In this document: piece by piece, positions 33,241 to 43,528 of the stretch | Numbering within the stretch: position 1 is the stretch's first letter | Layout: each line of letters opens with the position of its first letter | Assembly: GCA_009761415.1 (NCBI GenBank) | Contig: QUOL01000020.1 | Location: 248,001 to 312,000 of the forward strand | From: Sarcomyxa edulis | Lineage: Eukaryota > Basidiomycota > Agaricomycetes > Agaricales > Mycenaceae | Length of the DNA: 64,000 bases | Reading direction: 5' to 3' | Program-made: the position numbers and the translations under genes | The notes under the pieces: generated by a model | The model's input: only the letters and a program-made list of their open reading frames with translations | The model's database searches: none | Told to the model about the DNA's origin: nothing

Positions 33241-35044
33241 AGCAGTAATCTGTAGAGAAGAAAGGTGGAGTTCGTTCGAGTTTTTGAAAAGTGCTGTCTA
33301 CGCGCGACACTGCAACTTTATAATGTGATGACTCGGGCACGCTAGGCCCACGAGGGAATTTGTAACTTCCCAGACCAAGACCTGCATGTTCGCAATTCGG
33401 ATTGTTGCCCATTTTTGTCCCAAGTCGAAGCTGTCTCGAGACAAATCAATAAACCCGATGAATTGTTTCGTGCCGCAGCAGAGTAGCCATGCCAGGAATG
33501 GAACACAGAACAGACCAAGCTCGGATCATTTAGAAGGTTTGGAGGGAGACAAAGTGCGATCAGGTCGTTTTTTGCGCAAAACTTTCCCAGGCTGTGGCTT
33601 CCTCGATGTCAACTGACTTGCTGGAAGCTCGAGGATATCGCATATGTAGAGTCGCAAGAGATATCTTTGGCACGGCCCAAGCCAAAGTCGGCGGCGATTG
33701 ATTGACCCTTGCGGCTCGGTATACACGCTCAAGTGAGACTGCCGGTGAGAGAGGAACGCGTCGAAGATTACAGCAAAGGCCGCGTTACAGCAGTTTACGG
33801 AGCAGTTCCCTGATGTAGCTGATAGCGACGATTGACGAGACTCCTGGGACACATCCTAGTTTGATAATCTCCTGAAGCACGACAGCGAAGACAAGTATTA
33901 CATACTTTCTGGATGAACTCCCGCGGCAGTCCTACAAGTGTATAACTTGAACATACCGTCCTAGAATAGATGGACACCCTTTCACAGACGATTTCCAAAC
34001 CCAAACCCGGAAAATATGGAGTAGACTAGGGAGAAAGCTCGAGGAAGGATGCAAGACAAGTTCAAGGTGAGTCGAAGGAGTCCTGAAGCAGGAGTCGATC
34101 GGACGACGGATTGAGAACCAGAAGACAGCGGTCACATGTCACACGACTTCACCCTGGTCATGATCACAACTTACGAAGTCTTTGCCTTGACTCCCTTGAC
34201 TCTTGACTCTTGAGAGAGGAGGGGAGGGAAATTCTGTCGACTCAAACTACGCCTAGGCCGATACGAATCTACTTATATGGGCTTCCAACTCTTCTGAACC
34301 GATTTCCGTGGGCACTTGGCGTCGGGCGATCTTCAAACACTTTGTTAGTTCCAACTTACATGACTCGGAGGCTCCTAAACTTGTCCTGGCGTTGTACAAA
34401 GTCGATATCAATCGATTAAATCTACCTCCAAATCGATCTCCAATGGCCGACGATCCCGGAGGACTGGAGTTTGAAGCATCTCAATTCATTGGGTCAGTGA
34501 TCTCGTTTGTGATTTCAACTGTTGTTTTGATATTTGCCATCTGAAGCCGGGTGGTATAATATTGGTGAGCTATAGCCTTTGACTATGTTGAGGATCCATG
34601 ACGATGAAGACGCCTCAGATCATACTCAAGTTTCTCGGAGTCTAGGGAAGTCATTCTTGAACGGTCTACCTGGCGATTATATAGAGGAATCAGATGACTT
34701 CGTCTATGAAGTGCCTGGGGAAATACTCTACTCCAACTTCGGTACGATCTCAAAGTCAAGGTCTGGCAATATCCCTCGTTAAGGCGCGGCCCTTCGTCTG
34801 GAAGGTTCGTCTTTCTGTGCTTCAGGATCTTCAGAACCACTAGAGAATTCACAAGGCAACGATGTAGCCACCACACATGTACACCATCTTAGCTTCCGAA
34901 GTGGAACCGTCCTGATCTCGTTACCTTCACATTCTGCGACGGTCCGAGAGACGGTCCGTACATCACAACTGTACCAGTGACTCTCATTTAAAGGAGTCTT
35001 CAGCGATTCGAAGTACTAGTGCTATCCGACGCTCGCTGAACGCC
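33241..35044. other. intergenic region with weak coding traces
   Basis: A minus-strand reading at about 34000-33785 gives LVGLPREFIQK then, after a short intron, EIIKLGCVPGVSSIVAISYIRELLRKLL. It may be a small spliced gene but I cannot fix a start. A 33-codon plus-strand frame at 34443-34544 (MADDPGGLEFEASQFIGSV...) ends in a hydrophobic segment and could code a tiny membrane protein. Neither has a recognised family. Confidence 0.3.
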
Positions 35045-36825
35045 ATGCTTGTTCTTCTCCTTCTACTATTGACTTCCCCGATCTTTGCATTAAATGTATA
35101 TCATGGTATGTGTATGCTTTGAGTTGACACGCGTTTTACTGATGCATCGAGTAGGTCAACTTCCACAGCTGCGGCATGCACCATTTGGATTCGGAGGTTC
35201 AGCTACAGGTGGCTCGACAAACACCTCGGCAGTGTATGTCGTCTCGAACCGTACGGAATTATGGGAAGCCATGAGTCTCCCGTTCGTCAAAACAATATAC
35301 GTTAATGGCACTATTCACGGCAACCAGCTCGACAATGGTGAGCTATACGGATTTTCGACCATAGCCAAGCTTATAGTCTGATCTGTACCGAACTACAGGG
35401 AGCTTTGTGACCTGTCAAGATTATATCGATATGACCGGCACCAATGGTTCCGCAGTCAGGCAATTCAACTTCACGTTGTATCTTCTTAGTCTGAACTCCA
35501 CATACCTCTCTCTCGTCGAAGCTGCCGCAGCCGAAAACGTCACATTCGAAGGACAGAACGCGACCGAATATAGAACTCTTCTGGGACACCAGAATGGCTA
35601 CCGCCCTGTCGTACTCGACACCCAAAAGGCTCAAGTTGGCTTGTTTCTTACCAGCAACACCTCACTCATCGGATTGGACCAGAATGCAGCACTCGACGGG
35701 ATAAACCTATACCTTTCGTCGGTGAACAACGTATGGATTCGTAACCTTAAACTCGTATCTCCTGCGGATTGTTTTCCTGCCCCCGAAACCTACCCCTCTA
35801 CTTGGAACGCCGAGTAAGATGGTGGTATTTTGTCGAGGATCCTCGTATATCTGATCCAGTTTTCTCGCAGATACGACGCAGTCGGTCTGGTGACATCCAC
35901 TAATGTTTGGTTGGATGGATGTGATCTTCAGGACCAACTGAATGGCGAATTCGTGCAACCTGACATTATTCCACCTGGATGGATTGTGAGTGATATCTAT
36001 AGATTCTAGTCACTTAGGGTTTAAATGTTAATTCACGGTATTCTCATTCTTAGGTAGATCGTTTTGACGGTAAATATTCATGCATCGATCTGTGGATAGA
36101 GAAACTGACTTTGTTGATTCGCACCAGGGCTGTTCGATTGCGAAGATGGTACGGACAATGTCACGTTCTCTCATAACATCGTTCGCAACCATCATAAATC
36201 GATGCTTCTCGGAGGAGGCACCAAAGAAGCTGACCGAGACCTGGGTAAAATGCATTTTACGATATTCGGAAACCATTTCAACGGTTCCGCATCTCGGAAC
36301 CCCCTAATGCGGTTTGGATCATACGATGTATTTGCGAACGTCTACCAGGATATCAACAACAAAACATCCCTCTTTGACACCACTAGCTCCCTTTCGCGTC
36401 GTCAGACCACTGTTGTAAACGCTGTCCCTCCAGACGCCGTATTCGAGTACAATCTAGGCGTGTACAATCAATCCCGTGTTCAAGTACAGGACAACATCTT
36501 CATCCAAGGAGGCATCGTCCCCAATGACACTTCCCGCATCTTCAGCATCAGCGAATCCACAAATGCTGATCTTCCGGCTAAACTCTGTATTCACGAAAAC
36601 TCACCGGGGAGTTTCTTGTCTACCATCAATGGAGCACCTATTCGCAATCTATCCACCGTGGCTCAGGATACGATCGATTTTTTCGTACAGTCTGGCAAAT
36701 CAGTGGAGGGTGGGGTTAGTCTGACGTGCGATGGATTTGAAATAGGGTATGAGCTACCACAGACTTTCAGCAGTGCAGAAGAAGTGCAAGCGTACGTATT
36801 TGCCGAGGCGGGGCAACAGCAATAG
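35045..36825 (+). CDS. secreted pectate lyase-like protein (PL1-type beta helix)
   Basis: Starts MLVLLLLLLTSPIFALN, a clear signal peptide, and continues over several introns to a stop at 36823-36825. The parallel beta-helix core reads NSTYLSLVEAAAAENVTFEG, LIGLDQNAALDGINLYLSSVNNVWIRNL, VWLDGCDLQDQLNGEF, then DGLFDCEDGTDNVTFSHNIVRNHHKSMLLGG. That last part fits the Ca-binding Asp-rich turn and the H-x-K-x-x-L-x-G motif of pectate lyase family 1. GNHFNGSASRNPLMRFGSYDVFANVYQD contains the conserved Arg expected for the catalytic base. It would cleave polygalacturonate by beta-elimination outside the cell. N-glycosylation sites are plentiful. The substrate is inferred from family; no carbohydrate-binding module is seen. 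Confidence 0.85.
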
Positions 36826-37189
36826 AGGTCGCGTGACAGTCCCAAGTTATTGCCACCAAGACAATTTTATCGAATCTAGGTCGCTGGATCATCGTTTGCT
36901 ATCATCATCGTGAACTACTCTGTACGGTTATGATGTTATGTGCAATGTACTGAAGTATTTTACGGGGATTCGATGGGATTCGATTGGTTTACGAGTCCGT
37001 TGAAGTTATGACTGCACTCGTGTCCGGGGTAAGGACTCGCAAAAGTCTGCCAAGTGTAGCTGTCATTGGAGTAGGACATACAAACAAGGCATTCGCAACA
37101 GATTAATATCTTACAATAAGTCGAAGATATGGGTAGGAGGCAAGGTCGTTAACGTCAACGTCAGAGCAAGAAGCAAAAGACTGAGGCAC
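36826..37189. other. intergenic region, convergent 3' ends
   Basis: Lies between the pectate lyase stop and the 3' end of the CCDC6-like gene on the other strand. Both 3' flanks must lie here. I see no gene, repeat or clear terminator signal. Confidence 0.5.
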
Positions 37190-38519
37190 TCAGGCTCCAT
37201 TAGGAACTCTGTTAACTGCTGGAACCTCAGAAGTCGCTGTGTGACTACCCGCACGACTGCGAGGCACCAACGTGCCAGTTTCGGCCACTCGAGCACCCCT
37301 CTCTACGCTCCCATGCCTGCTCGTGCTTCGACTGATACTACGAAGACTACCGGTTTCTGCGACGCGGCGATCAAAACTGCCTCGTCTGGGATTAGAATTT
37401 CTCCGACTGAGAGGCTCCACTGGTGATAGAGAGGCATCTCTTTGCTGCATGTGGAACGATACTGTGGGAGAGCCAAAAGAGGAGGAAAGAGATGGAGGAG
37501 GTACTGATGGGTAAGATAGACCTCGAGATAGTGGCCCTCCTGCGAATGCGACAGGTGGATTTGAGTTGACAGATGCGTCGGAAGAAGGGGGGCTTGTTAT
37601 ATTTGTGTTGGTACTGATAAAACTTGCAGGGTTCGTCGAAGTGACGGGAGAAAATGGGAAAGGCGAATCAGCAGATGAAGATGGAGAGTGAGATAGTGGG
37701 GTGTTGCCTTCCGAAGGCATGTTTACAGGTCGATGGATCTGGGATGGAGGGCGAGGAATTGGCATCCCATGCATGGGGCGAGGTGCATGGGTAGGAAGGT
37801 GCAAGACAGATGGAGATGGAGACGAAGCATTCGAAAATGACTTGTGATGTGTAGGTTGAGAATAAGGATCGGCGGCAACAGAGGATAATCCAATTAACTC
37901 GTCAACCGGCAATCCTTGCTTTGCGCCACAGACAAGGAATGATTTAGAAAGATGGACGAACAGTCAGACAGGAAATCACTCACACGTCTCCGGTGCTGGA
38001 TGAGCTCCTCACGATATATCTCGTTCAATCTCGATATTCGGATGTAGTCTCTTTCAGTATCCACCAACCGATTTCTCAACTGCTCGTTCTCCCTGCGCAT
38101 CGCTTCCAACATGGTCTCAGCGCTAGGGTCTCCTGGGTCGGCTGAGGACATGAAGGTTTGGAGACCTATTCTCGCCTCTGGAGAGACGCTGACTCCACCG
38201 TTCGCATTGGCTTGCTGTTGCTGGGCAAGCCGGAGAATGGTGAGCTCTCGAGTCAGCCTGTTCACATGCGATTCAGACTCGGCTTCGAGGGCATTTTCGA
38301 GGTCAATCTTTTCCTCGCGAAGCTGGAATGTGGACAGAAAGAGATCACACTCTGGACCTTCGGTAGCAGCATTGTTGCATTCTTACATACCTTTTCCAAC
38401 TTTCGAGACAGTAGATTGATTATTCGCTCCTCTTCGGCTTCGTAGGCGTTGATGAGATCCTCCTGTTTGCTACTAGTACTGGCTATCGAGAGCCTTCTGA
38501 TGGGAGGGGAATCAGACAT
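37190..38519 (-). CDS. coiled-coil protein of the CCDC6/DUF2046 type
   Basis: Start MSDSPPIRRLSIASTSS at 38519, with introns. The coiled coil reads INAYEAEEERIINLLSRKLEKLREEKIDLENALEAESESHVNRLTREL, the characteristic repeated E-E-E-x-I-x-N-x-L-x-R-K-L core of CCDC6 (DUF2046). A second helix has MLEAMRRENEQLRNRLVDTERDYIRISRLNEIYREELI. The C-terminal 240 residues are Ser/Pro-rich and disordered, with many arginine-flanked serines (RRNSNPRRGSFDRR, RSTSRHGSVERG) that look like kinase or 14-3-3 sites. In animals CCDC6 acts in DNA-damage signalling; the fungal role is unknown to me. Stop 37190. Confidence 0.75.
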
Positions 38520-38747
38520 TTCTGGACAGGGTGACAGTGAGGACAAGTCGTGCAAGTCAGTCCTTTGATTCGGATGTTCGGTCAACTCAAGATTCGGCAC
38601 TCCCACGTTCTTTGACCCAATTGCAAGAATCACACATAATTCTTTTCATTTTTCCAAGTCTTTCAGAAATATACAAAGTTAGAAAGAGACAACTCGATGA
38701 CGAGAAATGTACATTATCCAACTAATCTGCCGTCAATCGGATGGCGA

Positions 38748-39797
38748 TTAGCTATCACCCAATCGATGTCCAGTTCCCCACCGATACCCAGAGGTCGTTG
38801 TAGCAGTTGTGGTGGACGAGCCTGCATTGCGGGTAGGAACCTGTCTCCTGGGAGGAATAATGTGCACTCCACCCGTAACACCTCCACCTGCCATTCCACC
38901 TCCCGCAGTTGGAGGCGTACTATCTTGACCCATAAATCTCTTCAACCACTCCGGTGCCCTCCCATAGGCATCCAACACACCTCCTCTCGCACCATAGGCA
39001 GCACCCCAAACACCCCACCACCATAGATGGCCGACAACAGCACCTCCAGCAGCTTGTGCTGCGGCCCTAGGTCCGCTTATCAGTAGATCCAGAGCGATCA
39101 TCATGTACGGCGTATAGGAAACTGGGATGGTTACTAGGCCCATGATAGATGTCTGTGCTCCAGCCGGAGCGAGTTTCGAGTTTAGATAAATCAAACATAG
39201 CAGTAAAGGTCGACAGAATGTGTACGAGGATAACGGCGTGTTGGTGGCCTGCATGGCAAAGTCAATGAACAGTTGAGACTATATCTAGATGAACCTCACG
39301 ATAATAGCGGCGCAAGCAAAGAAGAGCTGCCATGCATAATCAGCGGATTTTCGTACGTACGGTCCATTCTCAAGTTGGTCCGAGTTACGACTAGATGTAG
39401 CGAATTGTGAGGGAAGAGCACGTCAAAACATACGAGAAAGACACGAACTAGAGCATGATGAAATCAAACACATATACAAGCCCTCCACCTAGAAGTACAA
39501 CGCGGTCAATTGAGAGCTTTCTCGAGATGAACCCAGTGCGAGGGCTCATTCACCTCCGTAGAAAAAGCTAGTGTATAGTCGCCAGAACTAACCTCATCGT
39601 CAATAAGGAAAGACAAGTATATAGATACGTCGACATACCTGCAACTTATTGAACGTTAAATGCTGAACGTAGAGGAGTTTGTAAGGGGAAGCGATATTAA
39701 GTATCACAGGAAGGGTCATTGCGAGCGAGGAGGCGCATAGGAAGCGTGTTACTGACGGTATCTTGCGGAGTTCTGTCGTGAGGGCACCAAGATCCAT
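38748..39797 (-). CDS. Derlin (Der1-like ERAD membrane protein)
   Basis: Start MDLGALTTELRKIPSVTRF at 39797. Exons then give FWRLYTSFFYGG, GGLVYVFDFIMLYRNSDQLE, NGPYVRKSADYAWQLFFACAAI, TNTPLSSYTFCRPLLLCLIYL and HLWWWGVWGAAYGARGGVLDAYGRAPEWLKRFM, ending RWGTGHRLGDS. The W-R-L-x-T-S-F-F-Y/F-G-G and WG...W blocks are diagnostic of derlins. These rhomboid pseudoproteases act in the ER membrane in retrotranslocation of misfolded proteins with Hrd1 and Cdc48. The rhomboid catalytic Ser/His pair is absent, as usual. A short C-terminal Thr/Gly tail ends in a WGTGHRLG motif typical of Derlins. It lies 228 bases from the start of the CCDC6-like gene. Confidence 0.88.
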
Positions 39798-40059
39798 AGC
39801 TATAGTTTTTCTGTATCTCGAAGAGCGCACCTCCGACGTCGACTGAAGAGGAAAGAAGTGGTGTTCGCGCAGACAGGCAGACGTGTTCACTTCAAATTGC
39901 ACGTGCACTAAGATCGTAATTATAGTCTCTTCCTCGTATGAAGAGGTATCTACCAACGATTGCGGCGAGACGTAGGTAGATAATACTGTACAGGTATCGG
40001 TCAAAGCGTTGATCAAAGCAATTGCAATCAGTCAAGTAAACGGGGCCTTGAAATGATGC

Positions 40060-42351
40060 TTAATATCTGCCAGTGGCAGTCATCTTCTCATAGTGTCCCA
40101 GTCCAAATAGCTCCCCAGCCTGGCTCTCCTCCAGGGCTCTATTTCCACCGAATCCACTCTCGTTGTCCTTTCTTCTCACCGACCTGCCGAAGTCTATCAA
40201 ACGGAAGCTCTTCTGAGAGGGAGAGCGGAACATCGGGTATTCGGTGAGGGGCCCGTCTTGCATAAGAATGTTACGAGGGTAGAAAGAGCCGTGGTTGTAT
40301 CCTTCGAGGTGCAATCGATAAAGGAGGGAGGCACATTCTTGTCTGGGAGTGCACGATCGTTAGCGCAACAAGTAGAGTAAATCAGGTAATGCTTGACTTA
40401 CTTGTCGTCGATTCCCAGATTCCGCTCGTTAATGGGTTTTCCACAGTCCTCCAGGAGCAGGATGGGACTAAGATACTCGTCATCCCCTCGATCTTGGTAG
40501 GGTTCATAATAGCCATAAAACTGAGGCACCACTGCTCCGACAGGAACAGGATCGTGCAACGGAGGGATGACATTGAATCCGTTCCAATGCTGGAATAGGT
40601 GCGAGGGAAACGATTGATAGTTATTCGATTCGTTGGCTAGGTGCCGATCACCTTGGATAGAAAGTTTAGCAGCAACACGAACTTTGGCGGTGAGTGGGAC
40701 TGAAGGACATTTGGTAGTATTCTTAATATGGGAGCAATAGGGTCCGTTCCTTGGATTTTGCCAAGGTACATCGGGAATGACATTTCGGGTAGGGCCTTGG
40801 TAAATCCGGCTTCGGTCCTGGACAGGTGGTTTGACGCGATACGTGAACTCGGAGTTCTTCGATGTATCCCCTTCTTTGCCCTTACCCTTTTTGTCTTCGG
40901 CAGCAAATGTCAACATGACCGGGGGTCGGTCTCTGTCAAGCACGGTCACTGTTCCGACTCTTGGTGTCGATGGTGTCGAAGTTTTGTCGTCGACGCTGAT
41001 AGCATCCAGAAACCGATTTTTGAAGTCTCCTTTACCCTTGGCCTTTTTCTTCCCTGCAGTGCTTGTCTTTTTCGAACTTCCTTCAGCGTCAGCCTTCTTC
41101 AACGCCTCATCAAGTCCATCCTTCAAACATTGCTGACACATGATATCGTCCACAAGCAAGTCCCTAGGAACCTCCCACTCCGCTTCGTAAACACAAGAGT
41201 GGTTCCCAACTCCAATCGAATGGCTCGGATGGATATACAAATGAGCTTCCTCGACACGCTCAAGCTGAGGCGGTTTCGGTGGAAGCATAGCGTATGTGGG
41301 CATTGGAATGGTTTGAACGCCGGGCACTGCTTTTTCGATCGGAGGCAATTGGATTGTGCCTCCGTTGACCTGCTGGTTTCGGTTCGCAAATTTCTGCATG
41401 ACACGCCTTTCTTCTTCGTCCTCGATAGTTTCTTGGGCTGCACGCGAGAGCCGTAAATAGTAGGTATGGATTCGATCTGGTTTACTGGTCCATTTTCCAA
41501 AGACCTTGGGGCTCTCGGGGGTGTCAACGTTTAGCAGGTTCCACGGATCATGGACGATTAGCCGCTTGGGGAGGAGGCCAAAGGGGATGCGTTTTTGGAG
41601 CTTGGGTGCGGGCATGCTGAAAGGCACGAGGGGCCAGGGGTCTGGATACGCCGATGGATGGAATATAGATAGCTGAGCAGTTCAGCAAGGGATTATGGTA
41701 GTAGAATGACTATTTACTCACATAGTCTCCTTCATCATCTTCGCCATCCATGGGATCGTCAATGTCCTTGTTTACAGACATAGATTCCCCCCAAAGCTTC
41801 AAATGAACCCTCATTTCTGCAGCCTCGATCAGCTTCGCGATGTCGCATACAGACAGCTCGATAGGATCGAGTTCGTGCTTCGCCCACTCCAGTTCATCCT
41901 TGGCCCATTCAAGCTCACCGTGATCCCTCATGAAAGCAGAAAGTTTGCTACCTGAGCTAATGGTTGAAAGCTGGGGAACACTAGGGATACGATGCACTCG
42001 ATAGAAGTCAAAGAGTGTCGCGCCCCAGAGTGGGAATCCGTTTCCTGCCTCTTTTCCGGGTGGCGAGGCTTTCATGACGACTCCGTTAGGGTTGCGAGGC
42101 CAGGTGCGAAACACAAATCGTTTGCGAAGGTCTTTGAATTCGTCACTGTCGTCCTCATTTTCGGGTTTTAGATATGATACCTTGCCTGTAGCGTTCCATT
42201 TTGCGATTTTGAGCAGGAGTTTCTCGTTATCTTCCTCGTATTGTTTCCTGTATAGAACGCGTTTTTTGAAATCGAGATTTGTTACACCTTCTTTGATTCC
42301 TTCTTCGAATCCTTCTCCACTACTTGCAGTTGGAGCTGAAGAGGTCGACAT
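40060..42351 (-). CDS. protein-kinase-like protein, Agaricomycete-specific
   Basis: Start MSTSSAPTASSGEGFEEGIKE at 42351. An exon to about 41720 ends GDYVS-type sequence at a GTGAGT. A 49-base intron follows, and the next exon opens LSIFHPSAYPDPWPLVPFSMP. The reading continues through LYIHPSHSIGVGNHSCVYEAEWEVP, a glycine-rich loop-like stretch, a long Lys-rich insert, then ESNNYQSFPSHLFQHWNGFN and SPILLLEDCGKPI. The last exon has GYNHGSFYPRNILM...SFRLIDFGRSV. H-G-S-F-Y-x-R-N in place of the HRD motif, and IDFGR in place of DFG, fits the large Agaricomycete protein-kinase-like group. Its catalytic competence is doubtful because the HRD Asp is missing. Stop at 40060-40062. Confidence 0.75.
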
Positions 42352-42590
42352 GATGGTGGGTGGTTAAGGGAAAACTCCGATGTGACCGATAAGTGACTAC
42401 CCGCGACCGTGACATTCACCTCCTGCATCTTTCAGTAGGACGGTGGACCTACATTTGTACGTTACCAGAACAGTATCAAGTACAAAACATAGTCCATGCA
42501 TGATGCACATACCTATGATATATTATGATTTATTCGAAATTTTCTAACATGAATACAAGTATCTCGTAGACGTGACATACCATTTATGAT

Positions 42591-43332
42591 TCACGCTTTG
42601 ATGCCAAATTTCTGCCAATATACCTCCATTTCAGCCAGCTCTTTCTTCATTCCCTTCTGTTCCAACCAAAGCAACAGATCTCGCATCTTCAAGATCGATT
42701 TTACCCTTCCCACTCCAAGAACTCCCTCGATATCCTTGACGGTACTGCTGACTCCATCCTTGCCCACCTCCTCGCGATCCAGCATCTGAACAACCCCAAC
42801 CACTTCACCACCTGCCTTTGTGATCAAATCGATAGCAATCCGTATTGCCGTCCCAGCAGTCATAACATCATCTAAAATCACTACCCGTTTCCCTGCGACA
42901 GGTACACCGACCATATTTCCACCTTCTCCGTGATCTTTAGCTTCTTTCCGGTCATATGCGAATCCAATGGAGACATTGTGGCTCGTGTGTAGCTGAAGGG
43001 CAGTACATGCTGCAAATGGAATGCCTTTATAGGCCGGACCGAAGAGAACATCGAAAGGAGGAAAGGAGTCAGAAAGAGCTGATACGATAGTCGCTGCGTA
43101 GGCCGTCGAGATCGTCGCTAGGATAGGACCTGTGCTCATGAGACCAGCATTGAAGAAGTATGGAGAGATGCTGATGGTACAATGTCCGTGGTTCACGTCA
43201 TTTTATAAATGGCAGCGGCGAAAGTTTGGCGTACCGGCCTGATTTAAGGGTGAATTCCCCAAATTTAAGAGCACCGACCGACATGGCTTGGTCGATCAAC
43301 TCTTTCTGATACGACTCTAGTTGGGACGACAT
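42591..43332 (-). CDS. URA5: orotate phosphoribosyltransferase
   Basis: Two exons, 43332-43235 and 43170-42591, code 225 aa, the usual length. The N-terminus is [42 protein letters not shown], followed by DVLFGPAYKGIPFAA and GFAYDRKEAKDHGEGGNMVG. The PRPP loop is VVILDDVMTAGTAI. The conserved K-D-H-G-E-G catalytic flexible loop is complete. The enzyme joins orotate to PRPP, giving OMP, in de novo pyrimidine synthesis. It is divergent to the TOK gene, whose start lies 197 bases away, so the promoters may overlap. Confidence 0.94.
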
Positions 43333-43508
43333 GTCGTGTCGAAGACTCGAAGATTAGGGAGGAACCAGGATCGGACTTGCGATCAAAAAAATATTTCTCT
43401 TTTCGGCATCCTCCCGGAAGCGTTGACAATGTCGAAGGTCCGCAAATAGCACATTCTGCCTTCACTCACTCAAAGTATTCCTCGCCACTGATATCTTCCA
43501 ACGCTCTT

Positions 43509-43526
43509 ATGAATCAAGACCATTAG
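43509..43526 (+). promoter_or_regulatory. short upstream ORF before the TOK channel start
   Basis: An ATG followed by four codons and a TAG (reads MNQDH) ends two bases before the main ATG at 43529. Its own context (TTATGA) is weak. So close a spacing could limit initiation at the main start. This is a sequence observation; function is inference, and an alternative is that the transcript starts downstream of it. Confidence 0.4.
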
Positions 43527-43528
43527 GG

